Positions 35,091-43,466 of a stretch of 64,000 nt of DNA are shown piece after piece. The stretch is from Flagellimonas hadalis (GTDB lineage: Bacteria > Bacteroidota > Bacteroidia > Flavobacteriales > Flavobacteriaceae). How positions within the stretch are numbered: position 1 is the stretch's first letter; each line of letters opens with the position of its first letter. The notes beneath the pieces are model-generated. The model did no database searches and was not told the origin of the DNA. It saw nothing but the letters and a program-made list of their open reading frames with translations. A program made the position numbers and the translations under genes. The stretch is from the NCBI RefSeq assembly GCF_007785775.2, contig NZ_VNIK02000001.1:732678-796677 (forward strand), written 5' to 3'.

Positions 35091-37136
35091 ATGAAACTTC
35101 GCATGTTGTTCCTTGGCCTTATCATTTTGGTAGGCCAATCCTGCAAACAAGAACCCGTTTCTTCCCTTGCCAATTATCAGGGGAACGAAACCTATACCGT
35201 GATCGTCGGTGAGAACAAGGTGGGCCATCTCAAGACGACCACCGTGGGTGACACCATCCATGTCGATTACGATTACAAGAACAACGGTCGTGGTCCGACC
35301 ATGAAGGAAACCATTGTGCTGAACCCAGAAGGCTATCCCATCGATTGGAAAATCACGGGGAACACCACCTTTGGCAATGCCGTGGACGAACATTTCTCCC
35401 TTGAGCGCACAAACGCTTCGTGGACGGATGCCACAGGTTCCGGCAATGCGAGCGTGGAAGGCGCCCAACTCTACGTGAACCAGTTCGGGAGTCCCTATTC
35501 TTCCGTGCTGGCCGCCAGATTGCTGCTGAACGCCCCCGAGAACACCTTGCCCGTGCTTCCTGCGGGGAACCTGACGCTGACCGAGATGGAGAAAATCAGT
35601 GTGCCGCAGCCTTCCGGCGAGGGCGAACTGGCCCTGACCACCTATGCGCTTTCCGGGGCCGAACTGAACCCCTCCTATTTTATCCTGGACGACCAGAAAC
35701 GTTTCTTCGCCTCTATTGACCCTCGCTACATTGTGATCCGGGAAGGATTTGAAGCCGTGGAAAAGGACATGCGCCAACTGGCCGAAAACTATTCGGCCCA
35801 ACGCTACGAGACCCTTCAAAAGAAATATGCCCACAACTACGATAAAAAAGTACGCATCCAGAACGTACGGGTGTTCGACCCCAAGACAATGGCACTCACC
35901 GACCCGGTTTCCGTGGTGGTGGCCGGTGAAAAGATCACGGCCATCGAGGCGGCCGATGCCACTGGCGAGAACGAAGTGGTCATTGCGGGGAACGGTGGCA
36001 CCTTGGTGCCAGGTCTGTACGAAATGCATGCCCACTCCGGCGACAACGGTGCCCTGTTGAACATCTTGGCAGGGGTGACTTCCTTCCGCGATATGGGGAA
36101 CGACAACGAAGTGCTGTCCGACCTTATTGAAAAAATCAATTCAGGTGTATTGGCCGGCCCACGCATCACCCGATTGGGCTTTATCGAGGGCAAGAGCCAG
36201 TTCAACGCCAACAACGGGATCATCGTGGAAAGTGAGGCCGAGGCCCTGGCCGCCGTGGACACCTATGACAGTCTGGGCTATTATGGCGTAAAACTCTACA
36301 ACAGCATGAACGGAGATTGGGCACCCGCCATTGTAAAAAAAGCCCACGAAAAAGGGCTGTTCGTGACCGGGCACGTGCCCGCCTTCTCCAACGCCAATGC
36401 CATGCTGAATGCCGGGTTTGACGAAATGACGCACATCAACCAGACCATGCTCGGTTGGGTGCTGGAGCCCGAGGAGGACACCCGTACCCTGCTCCGCCTT
36501 ACCGCCATGAAACGTTTTCCCGGACTGGACTTGAACAGTCCCAAAGTGCAGGAAACCCTGGACCTCTTCGTGACGAACAAAACAGCCATTGACCCTACCC
36601 TCTCCATCCATGAAAAATTGATGCTCTCCCGCAACGGGGAAGTATCGCCCGGCACCGAGGATTACATCGACCATATGCCGCCCAACGAGCAACGCGGCAT
36701 GAAAGTGGCCCTGGCGCAGATTGCCGATGCGGAGGAGGACAAGGCCTACCGCGAAGCCTACCAAAAAATCGTGGAAACCCTCAAACTGATGAAGGAAAAA
36801 GGCATTTTGATCGTGGCGGGGACCGACTTGGGCGGGGCCTTTAACCTGCATCGCGAACTGGAACTGTACACCGAACAGTTGGGCTACACCAATGCCGAGG
36901 TGCTGAAGCTGGCCACCCACGACATGGCGCAGTATTTGGGCCAAGCCGATCTTGGCAGCATTGAACCCGGCAAATTGGCCGACTTCTTTTTGGTGCCCGG
37001 CAACCCGGTGGAGGACATCAAGGCGATCAAGAGCATAGCCCTGGTATCTCGGGGAGGTACGTTTTACTACCCCACCGAGGTGTACCCCGAGTTTGGCATA
37101 GCGCCTTTCACCCAAATGCCGGAAGTAAAGGAATAG
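35091..37136 (+). CDS. Amidohydrolase family lipoprotein
   Basis: A 681-residue protein with a lipoprotein signal (MKLRMLFLGLIILVGQSC, Cys18). Residues up to about 260 form an N-terminal beta-rich domain. The amidohydrolase barrel follows, with the metal motif MHAHSGDNG at about 311-319, further His residues in TGHVPAF and MTHINQ, and the metal Asp in GTDLGGAF (about 577). It would hydrolyse an amide, imide or dipeptide-like substrate in the periplasm; the substrate is not known. The start at 35091 was chosen for the signal peptide, although the frame opens at 34935. Confidence 0.87.
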   Translation: MKLRMLFLGLIILVGQSCKQEPVSSLANYQGNETYTVIVGENKVGHLKTTTVGDTIHVDYDYKNNGRGPTMKETIVLNPEGYPIDWKITGNTTFGNAVDEHFSLERTNASWTDATGSGNASVEGAQLYVNQFGSPYSSVLAARLLLNAPENTLPVLPAGNLTLTEMEKISVPQPSGEGELALTTYALSGAELNPSYFILDDQKRFFASIDPRYIVIREGFEAVEKDMRQLAENYSAQRYETLQKKYAHNYDKKVRIQNVRVFDPKTMALTDPVSVVVAGEKITAIEAADATGENEVVIAGNGGTLVPGLYEMHAHSGDNGALLNILAGVTSFRDMGNDNEVLSDLIEKINSGVLAGPRITRLGFIEGKSQFNANNGIIVESEAEALAAVDTYDSLGYYGVKLYNSMNGDWAPAIVKKAHEKGLFVTGHVPAFSNANAMLNAGFDEMTHINQTMLGWVLEPEEDTRTLLRLTAMKRFPGLDLNSPKVQETLDLFVTNKTAIDPTLSIHEKLMLSRNGEVSPGTEDYIDHMPPNEQRGMKVALAQIADAEEDKAYREAYQKIVETLKLMKEKGILIVAGTDLGGAFNLHRELELYTEQLGYTNAEVLKLATHDMAQYLGQADLGSIEPGKLADFFLVPGNPVEDIKAIKSIALVSRGGTFYYPTEVYPEFGIAPFTQMPEVKE

Positions 37137-37242
37137 TAGGTTTCAACTACAGTTTAAAAAAGCCAGTGACAGAAAATGTTGCTGGTTCTTTTGTTGATAA
37201 AAGCCCCTTACCCTTAAAAATTGACACGAAGCGTTTTTGGAA

Positions 37243-38118
37243 ATGAACACAGCACAAAAACTGGGCTTTGATCCCCACGCCAAACTATTGATGATCCATG
37301 CGGACGATGCCGGACTCTCACATGCGGAAAACCGGGCCACCATACAGGCCTTGGAAAAAGGTATGGTGAACTCCTACAGCATTATGGTGCCCTGCCCTTG
37401 GTTTCATGAAATGGCCCTCTTTGCCAAAAGCCATCCCCAATACGATATGGGCCTGCACCTTACCCTTACCTGCGAATGGGAAACCTACCGTTTTGGTCCC
37501 GTGTTGCCCGTGTCGGAAGTGCCCGGTTTGGTGGACGAACATGGACATTTCTTTAGAAAAAGGGAACAATTGCGCCAAAAGGCCACCGCCGAAGAAGTGG
37601 AAAAAGAACTAAGGGCCCAGATTGAAAAAGCCCTGCACTTGGGATTACGACCCACCCACTTGGACTCCCATATGTACAGCGTGGGATCCCACTCCGATTT
37701 TTTTAAGGTGTACAAACGCTTGGGGGAAGAGTACAGTCTCCCCGTGTTGATCAGCAAACAGATGATGGAGATGGTGGGACTGGACCCCATGGTGCACACA
37801 GCCCCCGACGACCTGACCATTGACCATACCTATTTGGGTGCCATTGCGGATTTTGAAAAGGGCCAATTTACCCAAGGGTACCAAGATATGTTGGAAAACC
37901 TACAACCGGGCCTGAACCTGATCTTGATCCACCCTGCCTTTGATGAGCCGGAAATGCAGGCCATTGCCATAAACCACCCCAACTTTGGGGCCCAATGGCG
38001 ACAGATGGACTTTGACTTTTTTACCAGTGAAAAAACCAGGGAGACCCTACGAAAACACCATATTGAACTGGTGACCTGGGGCGAACTCATGGCCCACCGA
38101 AACACGTCCCAAATTTAG
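37243..38118 (+). CDS. YdjC/ChbG-like carbohydrate deacetylase
   Basis: A 291-residue protein with HADDAG at residues 19-24, [10 protein letters not shown] (about 70-79) and LDSHMYSVG (about 142-150). The Asp and His residues are the metal ligands of the YdjC family, which removes acetyl groups from chitooligosaccharides in the studied E. coli member. There is no signal peptide. An in-frame TTG two codons upstream exists; the ATG at 37243 is used. It follows the amidohydrolase by 106 bases on the same strand and precedes an AT-rich islet. Confidence 0.87.
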   Translation: MNTAQKLGFDPHAKLLMIHADDAGLSHAENRATIQALEKGMVNSYSIMVPCPWFHEMALFAKSHPQYDMGLHLTLTCEWETYRFGPVLPVSEVPGLVDEHGHFFRKREQLRQKATAEEVEKELRAQIEKALHLGLRPTHLDSHMYSVGSHSDFFKVYKRLGEEYSLPVLISKQMMEMVGLDPMVHTAPDDLTIDHTYLGAIADFEKGQFTQGYQDMLENLQPGLNLILIHPAFDEPEMQAIAINHPNFGAQWRQMDFDFFTSEKTRETLRKHHIELVTWGELMAHRNTSQI

Positions 38119-38242
38119 CTTGATCCCTTTCACGGATTACACGATTTGTTACTGTTTCTATGTTGATAAAACTTGAAAACTAGATGGTTACAGATATTGA
38201 AATTGTAGTATTTTTCACAGAACTTCGTTGCAAGTGCTGAAC

Positions 38243-38279
38243 TCGTTTCAGTATCGGTCGATACAATTCATTGAAACGA
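38243..38279. other. Nested perfect inverted repeats upstream of the PIN-like gene
   Basis: Outer arms TCGTTTCA (38243-38250) and TGAAACGA (38272-38279) enclose inner arms GTATCG (38251-38256) and CGATAC (38259-38264). Both stems are perfect. The element lies just outside the left border of the putative cassette. It could be a hairpin in RNA, a terminator of the deacetylase gene without a T tract, or a protein or recombination site. Confidence 0.6.
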
Positions 38280-38281
38280 AT

Positions 38282-39483
38282 CCTATCTTTAGCGTTAGCT
38301 GTAATAAAAACCAAAATTGAATTTCATAAAAAACTTATTTAGAAATCATACAGATTATCAAAACTGGTATTTTGAAACTTCTTCAGTGAATTATCTACTA
38401 GATGAAGTATTTACTGGTCCAGAAAATAGTTCGATAAAGACTAGAAAACTTCAACTAAAAAAAAGCAGAAAATGGTATATTTCGAATATAACATTATGGG
38501 AAATGTTTTTAACCAATAATGAAGAAAGAAGAAGAGAGTTATTCGATTTTTCGAGGTGCCTATTTTATAAAGACTTGATGCCAAGTATTGAGGAACTTTT
38601 AATTAACTATATTAATAACGGCTTACCAAATATTGAAAAAAGATACAAGTTAAAATCTAAATCAATTTTCAGTACTCACTGGAAAAAATCTTGTCGGAAT
38701 TTATCCTACTTTTTTGAACCAGAAATAACTGATTTAAAAAGGCATACCGAATATTATAGATTTTTAGGAGAATACTTTGTCAAAACAAATAATGGATACG
38801 TGTTAAAATTTGATGAGAAAATTTCTCTGGATGGTAAAGAATTGGAAATGGAAAATATCCAAAAATCGTTTCAAGAACTTATCTCTGACTTATCGGATAA
38901 AGAATATAAAAAACATGAACAGTATATAAATTTATCATTCCAGCTTGTTTTGGTAGTATTTTGCTATGGAATTAACTTTAATCAGCAAATAACAGAAGAA
39001 TTTTGGGACAAAATTGGAATTGAAAATCCGAATGATAGAATCAGTTATGTTGTAAAAAAAATTCCAGACCTATTTTACAGAGGTCCGATTTCCAACATAG
39101 CTAAAATGATTTTATTACAAGCAGATACAAAATCTACAAGAGGAGTTTATTTTGATGCCTTGCATTCGGTTTATATAACTTATAGTGACTTATATTTCAG
39201 TGATGACGAACATTTTGATAACCTCAAAAAAACAATAAAAGATCCTAACATGCTTAAAATAAAAAAAGTTAGTGAAGTAATTTAATTACTACAGCTAACA
39301 CCGTATATAATTTATTGCTAGTTCTAGCTTACTTACGAAAATCCTCGCGGATTTCCAGTTTGGTGTGTATATGCAAAGTTGAGCGTTTAATCACGTGGCC
39401 AATCGTAACCCAAATATTTAAAGGATCATTTTTTACTCATTTGTCTTTTCGGAAATACTCGGTTCCTTTTTATTGACCAAGTC
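38282..39483 (+). mobile_element. Putative single-gene cassette in an AT-rich islet
   Basis: The left border tcctatctttagcgttagct continues to gtaat (38281-38305); the right border tcctattgttagtttgctgt continues to cat (39482-39504). They share TCCTAT and a partly matching GTTAG-CTGT-AT, giving a direct-repeat spacing of about 1.2 kb. Inside the left border is GTTAGCTGTAAT, and just after the gene is ATTACTACAGCTAAC, its near-exact inverted copy. Complementary GTTAGC/GCTAAC ends around one promoterless AT-rich gene recall integron-type cassettes, but no integrase is in the window and no known attC was confirmed. Confidence 0.4.
38317..39285 (+). CDS. PIN-like domain protein (putative), AT-rich
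   Basis: A 322-residue protein starting at a TTG (38317), since an in-frame stop is four codons upstream and no ATG is near. I infer a PIN-like nuclease fold from pattern: YFETSSVNYLLDE at residues 18-30 (PIN domains usually read DTS or DTN; here Glu20 replaces Asp), ISNITLWEMF (about 55-64), and a C-terminal DALHSVYITYSDLYFSDDEHF (280-300) with Asp280 and Asp296-297 at the places of the conserved acids. The middle is a long helical insert. The gene is markedly more AT-rich than its neighbours, and no antitoxin gene is adjacent. Function unknown; a nuclease of defence or toxin type is possible. Confidence 0.6.
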   Translation: MNFIKNLFRNHTDYQNWYFETSSVNYLLDEVFTGPENSSIKTRKLQLKKSRKWYISNITLWEMFLTNNEERRRELFDFSRCLFYKDLMPSIEELLINYINNGLPNIEKRYKLKSKSIFSTHWKKSCRNLSYFFEPEITDLKRHTEYYRFLGEYFVKTNNGYVLKFDEKISLDGKELEMENIQKSFQELISDLSDKEYKKHEQYINLSFQLVLVVFCYGINFNQQITEEFWDKIGIENPNDRISYVVKKIPDLFYRGPISNIAKMILLQADTKSTRGVYFDALHSVYITYSDLYFSDDEHFDNLKKTIKDPNMLKIKKVSEVI

Positions 39484-39632
39484 CTATTGTTAGTTTGCTG
39501 TCATAGAAGTAGATGGTGCTTAACAAAACAATCCAAAGCCAAAGTCTGACCCCTATGCCACTTTTTTCAACAATAATCATTTGGTTCCGTCCGTTCTACT
39601 TGCATATTAATCCATAGAAACCTCAACCTACA
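39286..39632. other. Gene-free stretch after the PIN-like gene
   Basis: No convincing coding frame. It opens with CAGCTAACACCGTATATAAT and contains a hairpin AAATCC-TCGC-GGATTT near 39339-39355. The right border resembling the left cassette border is at 39482-39504. The last 130 bases lead into the lipoprotein gene at 39633 without a clear promoter match. Confidence 0.55.
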
Positions 39633-40076
39633 ATGATTTCCAAAAAACTTTTTTTATCTGCGCTTTTCTTGAATTTGCTATTCGTTTCCTGTGAAAATGA
39701 CGACACAGAAAACGACCCCGAAGATCCCATTGCCGAAACGGAGCTGTTGGGTACGTGGAACTTCGTGGCCTATATTGATGATGAGGGAGAAGAACCCGCA
39801 ACGGACTGCGAGAAAAACCAAACCTTGACCTTTGAGGAAGATGGGGTTTTTCGCTTTACCTATTATGATGATTCCGAAGGACCTTGCGAGAAAACCCAAG
39901 ATTCACAAGGTACATGGGAGCTTATCTCCGATGGTGTAATCAAAACGGACTACACGTATGGCGATTATGTAGATCAAGATAAATTTGAAGTTGGTTTTGA
40001 AATCTCCGACAATGTTATGACCCTTTCTATTGATGAAGGGGAAGGAGAATACCAAGAACGGTATGAAAAACAATAG
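39633..40076 (+). CDS. Lipocalin-like lipoprotein
   Basis: A 147-residue protein with a lipoprotein signal (Cys20 in LFVSC) and an acidic linker. The rest resembles the lipocalin-like domains common in Bacteroidota: LLGTWNFVAYIDDEGEE at about residues 39-55, LTFEEDGVFRF in the middle, and QGTWELISDGVIKTDY (about 91-106). Two Cys residues (near 59 and 88) could form a disulfide. The ligand is unknown. It is followed by a weak terminator. Confidence 0.72.
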   Translation: MISKKLFLSALFLNLLFVSCENDDTENDPEDPIAETELLGTWNFVAYIDDEGEEPATDCEKNQTLTFEEDGVFRFTYYDDSEGPCEKTQDSQGTWELISDGVIKTDYTYGDYVDQDKFEVGFEISDNVMTLSIDEGEGEYQERYEKQ

Positions 40077-40092
40077 AAAATGTAAAACTATA

Positions 40093-40121
40093 AAAGAGGC
40101 CCTTTTCAGGGTCTTTTTTTG
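40093..40121 (+). terminator. Probable terminator
   Basis: AGGCCCT and AGGGTCT form a stem with one G-T pair and a TTTC loop, followed by a run of T bases, 17 bases after the lipocalin-like gene. Confidence 0.65.
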
Positions 40122-40212
40122 TTTAGGTTACCTAAACCTGGAGATTATTTAACCCAGACCAAAGCATTCTATAACTTTAGTTATAGTTTCTTTCATTTGA
40201 AAACTGGGGAAA

Positions 40213-41388
40213 TCAATAATTCCGCCACTTCTTCGTGAACTCAAAAACGTGTTCCAAGATGCGGGCCTCCATATCGTTGAACGCCATGTTGCGCCGTTTC
40301 ATCATGGCCGTGGCCACCTCAAAGGCCTTGCTGGGCAAAAAAGTGGTAAAACCAGCGGCCCCGCCCCAACTATAGCTGGGCACAAAATTCCTTGGAAAGC
40401 CTGTTCCAAAAATATTGGCGTTCACCCCTACCACCGTTCCTGTATTGAACATCACATTAATGCCGCATTTGCTGTGGTCGCCCATCATCAACCCACAAAA
40501 TTGGAGGCCTGTACGGGCAAAGTTCTCGGTCCGGTAGTTCCATAGGCGCACTTCGGCATAATTGTTCTTCAAGTTGGACGTATTCGTATCCGCCCCGATA
40601 TTGCACCACTCCCCCAGCACCGAATTGCCCAAAAAGCCATCATGGCCTTTGTTGGAGTTGGCGAACAGCACCGAGTTGTTCACCTCGCCACCCAGTTTGC
40701 AGCCAGGTCCGGCCGTGGTGGGACCATAAATTTTGGCGCCCATCTTCACAATGGCATCCTCACAGAGCGCAAAACCGCCACGCACCATACTGCCCTCCAT
40801 CATCAGGGCGTTCTTGCCAATGTAAATAGGGCCTGTGGAGGCGTTCAAGGTACAGAACTCCACCGTGGCCCCTTCCTCCAAAAAAATATTCTCCTGGGCC
40901 AACACTCGATTGGTCTCGGAAATGGGTTGACTTTTTCTGCCTGCGGTCAACAGGTCAAAATCGGCCTGCAATGCCTCCCCGTTCTTGGAAAAGATGTCCC
41001 ACGTATTTTTGACCGTGATGCCTTCAAAGACATGGTCGACCATTTGATACTGCGAAGCGTCAAAAGTACCGTCAAGAGTTGTGGTGGCGTAGGCGATGTA
41101 CTCGCTGCCATCCATAAGGGCTTCGCCCGGTTGCAACTGTTGGACGGCCCGTACCAAATTTTCATTGGGAAGATAGCTGCCGTTGATCACCACATTTTTA
41201 TCACTTGTCCGCAACGGGAATTTTTCCGAAAGGTAGTCCTCCGTTTGGAAGCTCAGCGGCGCACCCAGCCATTTTTCCCATTTTTCCCGAATGGTGAGGA
41301 TGCCGATGCGCATCTCGGCCACAGGGCGGGTCAGTGTAAACGGAAAAAGGTCTTCGCGGTGGGTACCATCGGAAAGAATAAAGTTCAT
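40213..41388 (-). CDS. GlmU-like nucleotidyltransferase/acetyltransferase family protein
   Basis: A 391-residue protein that begins MNFILSDGTHREDLFPFTLT, a start I recognise from the Bacteroidota GlmU-like family. The N-terminal half is a divergent nucleotidyltransferase-like domain (about 1-170) and the C-terminal half is a left-handed beta helix of hexapeptide repeats (about 175-330, for example IYIGKNALMMEGSMVRGGFA). The family is thought to substitute for GlmU in UDP-GlcNAc synthesis, but the usual GxG-R-K motif of GlmU is not clear here. It is read downstream of the L31 gene, separated by a terminator. Confidence 0.85.
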   Translation of the reverse strand: MNFILSDGTHREDLFPFTLTRPVAEMRIGILTIREKWEKWLGAPLSFQTEDYLSEKFPLRTSDKNVVINGSYLPNENLVRAVQQLQPGEALMDGSEYIAYATTTLDGTFDASQYQMVDHVFEGITVKNTWDIFSKNGEALQADFDLLTAGRKSQPISETNRVLAQENIFLEEGATVEFCTLNASTGPIYIGKNALMMEGSMVRGGFALCEDAIVKMGAKIYGPTTAGPGCKLGGEVNNSVLFANSNKGHDGFLGNSVLGEWCNIGADTNTSNLKNNYAEVRLWNYRTENFARTGLQFCGLMMGDHSKCGINVMFNTGTVVGVNANIFGTGFPRNFVPSYSWGGAAGFTTFLPSKAFEVATAMMKRRNMAFNDMEARILEHVFEFTKKWRNY

Positions 41389-41418
41389 AAGCTATGCTTT
41401 TGACTGCCGTAAAAATAA

Positions 41419-41448
41419 AAAACGCCCCCGAAAAACATCGGGGGCGCT
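41419..41448 (-). terminator. Terminator of the L31 gene
   Basis: CGCCCCCGA (41423-41431) and TCGGGGGCG (41438-41446) pair perfectly. On the minus strand a T-rich tract (TTTTTTATTTTT) follows. It lies between the L31 stop (41483) and the GlmU-like start (41388). Confidence 0.87.
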
Positions 41449-41482
41449 CCTATAAATCGTTAAAAAGAGTGACCTATTCGGC

Positions 41483-41743
41483 CTACTCCTCTTCTTGCTT
41501 GAACTTTTTGTACTTGTTCTTGAACTTATCGATCCTACCAGCGGTATCCACCAATTTGGTCTTACCGGTATAGAAGGGATGCGAAGTCCTTGAGATCTCC
41601 AACTTCACCAAAGGATATTCCACACCATCCACAGTGATGGTCTCCTTTGCCTCTGCAGTGGACTTGGTGATGAACACATCCTCGTTTGACATATCCTTAA
41701 AAGCCACCATTCTATAGTTTCCTGGGTGTATATCTTTTCTCAT
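41483..41743 (-). CDS. rpmE2: 50S ribosomal protein L31, type B (zinc-free)
   Basis: An 86-residue protein that starts MRKDIHPGNYRMVAFKDMSN and contains SRTSHPFYTGKTKLVDTAGR. The Cys residues of the zinc-binding L31 form are absent and the length fits the zinc-free type, which replaces the zinc form under zinc limitation in some bacteria. In this lineage it may be the only L31. It has its own consensus promoter and terminator. No Zur-like site was recognised upstream. Confidence 0.95.
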   Translation of the reverse strand: MRKDIHPGNYRMVAFKDMSNEDVFITKSTAEAKETITVDGVEYPLVKLEISRTSHPFYTGKTKLVDTAGRIDKFKNKYKKFKQEEE

Positions 41744-41778
41744 CGTCTTAAATGCTTAATCTCAGAATTTTCGAGGTG

Positions 41779-41808
41779 CAAATTTAATGATTTCTTTGAC
41801 ACGACCAA
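41779..41808 (-). promoter_or_regulatory. Consensus Bacteroidota promoter of the L31 gene
   Basis: On the minus strand TTG (41806-41808), 19 bases, then TAAATTTG (41779-41786) match the consensus exactly. The predicted transcript starts about 30 bases upstream of the L31 ATG. Confidence 0.8.
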
Positions 41809-41901
41809 CTCAAAAGACCTAAAAAATAAAAAAGTAACTTTAGCTGTAACAAAAAGCGTGGTCTGCGCACTAATGGACTACAATCAACACAAAAATAAAA
41901 A

Positions 41902-42423
41902 ATGGAAGAAAAACAACCAAAAACCGGAAAATTCGCCCTCAATTATGGACTATTGTTGGGCCTTGTCTCTGTGGTGTTCGGCGTAATGCTCTACACCCAA
42001 AAAATGCACTATGAGATGAATGCCTCGATCATCGTGGTCTCCATCCTCATTATGGCAGGCGTCCTCTTTTTTGCCGTCAACGCCTTCAAAAAGGCCAATG
42101 GTGGCTTTCTGACCATTTCCGAGGCTTTGAAAGTGGCCGTTGGTGCCGCGGTGGTGGGAGCCGTGATCTCCTTGGCCTACCAGTACATCCTGACCAATTT
42201 CATCGAACCCGACTTTTTTGACAAGGCCATGGAAATAGCCAAACCCAAGGCTTTTGAGCAAAATCCCAACATGACCGAGGAGCAATGGGACCAAGCTGTG
42301 GAAATGCAAAAAGGATTTGCTTGGATCCAATACCCAGTGGGCTTGATCATGAACAGTATCTTCGGCTTGGTCATCGGACTGATCGTGGGACTGATCTTGA
42401 AAAAGAGCAAACCGTCCTACTAA
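41902..42423 (+). CDS. DUF4199 membrane protein
   Basis: A 173-residue protein with four membrane segments: about 13-30, 41-59, 74-95 and 143-165. Between the third and fourth is a soluble helical stretch (about 100-135, with AMEIAKPKAFEQNPNMTEEQ). This is the layout of the DUF4199 family of Bacteroidota; no function is known. It is followed 42 bases later by a glycosyltransferase gene in the same direction and may be co-transcribed with it. Confidence 0.85.
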   Translation: MEEKQPKTGKFALNYGLLLGLVSVVFGVMLYTQKMHYEMNASIIVVSILIMAGVLFFAVNAFKKANGGFLTISEALKVAVGAAVVGAVISLAYQYILTNFIEPDFFDKAMEIAKPKAFEQNPNMTEEQWDQAVEMQKGFAWIQYPVGLIMNSIFGLVIGLIVGLILKKSKPSY

Positions 42424-42465
42424 GCCAAAAAATACTACTTTTGAAAGGAATTCCAGAAACAAGCA

Positions 42466-43413
42466 ATGCAGATTTCCATTGTAATTCCTTTGCTCAACGA
42501 GCACGAATCGCTTAAAGAACTACATGATTGGATTGTACAGGTGATGCAATCCAATCATTTTTTATATGAGATCATCTTTATAGATGATGGCAGTACGGAT
42601 GGCTCTTGGGAGGCCATTTCCGAGCTTTCCCGGCAGAACGAACACGTTAAGGGCATCCGTTTTTACAAGAACTATGGGAAGTCACAGGCCCTGCATGCAG
42701 GGTTCAAGGCGGCCACGGGCGATGTGGTGATCACCATGGACGCCGACCTTCAGGACAACCCCGAGGAAATTCCCGAAATGTACCGCATGATTGTCCAAGA
42801 AGGCCATCAAGTGGTATCGGGCTGGAAAAAAAAACGGTACGATTCCATCATCGCCAAGAACATCCCCTCCAAACTCTTCAACTGGGCCGCCCGGAAAACA
42901 TCCGGTGTGCGACTGCACGATTTCAACTGTGGGCTCAAGGCCTTCAATAGTGACGTGGTGAAGAACATCGAGGTACACGGGGAAATGCACCGCTACATCC
43001 CCGTTCTGGCCAAAAATGCCGGTTTTTCCAAGATAACGGAGAAAGTGGTACAGCACCAGGCCCGAAAATACGGTTCCACCAAATTTGGTGCGGAACGTTT
43101 CATCAACGGTTTTTTGGACCTGATCACGATTTGGTTCGTCTCCAAGTTTGGCCGTCGTCCCATGCACCTTTTTGGCGCATTGGGTGTGCTCATGTTCTTT
43201 GTGGGCCTTTGTTTCTCCGTCTACTTGGGGGTGGATAAACTCTACGTGAACAAAACTGGTCGGTTGATTACCCAACGCCCGCAGTTTTTCATTGCCCTTA
43301 CCGCAATGATCATGGGTACGCAATTGTTTTTGGCAGGATTCATCGGGGAGATCATGGTACGTTCCAGAAAAAACGACACCCGTTACAATATCTCCGATAA
43401 AATTAACCTTTAA
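42466..43413 (+). CDS. Family 2 glycosyltransferase (DPM1/GtrB-like)
   Basis: A 315-residue protein. The GT-A domain (about 1-230) has IVIPLLNEHESL at 4-15, DDGSTDGSW (about 40-48) and the metal-binding DADLQDNPEE (about 87-96). Two C-terminal membrane segments (about 234-258 and 269-295) and a short tail give the layout of polyprenyl-phosphate sugar transferases such as GtrB. It would make a lipid-linked sugar donor at the inner membrane. The sugar is not known. The phosphohexomutase gene follows by 53 bases, which suggests a joint role in glycan precursor supply. Confidence 0.9.
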   Translation: MQISIVIPLLNEHESLKELHDWIVQVMQSNHFLYEIIFIDDGSTDGSWEAISELSRQNEHVKGIRFYKNYGKSQALHAGFKAATGDVVITMDADLQDNPEEIPEMYRMIVQEGHQVVSGWKKKRYDSIIAKNIPSKLFNWAARKTSGVRLHDFNCGLKAFNSDVVKNIEVHGEMHRYIPVLAKNAGFSKITEKVVQHQARKYGSTKFGAERFINGFLDLITIWFVSKFGRRPMHLFGALGVLMFFVGLCFSVYLGVDKLYVNKTGRLITQRPQFFIALTAMIMGTQLFLAGFIGEIMVRSRKNDTRYNISDKINL

Positions 43414-43466
43414 GCCTACCCAAACCTATAATCTTTGTATTTTTAAGACGCATAAACACTATACAA

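Noticed and set aside
36141..37115. A 324-residue frame opposite the amidohydrolase gene
   Set aside because: Antisense shadow. The plus-strand gene has a signal peptide and metal motifs.
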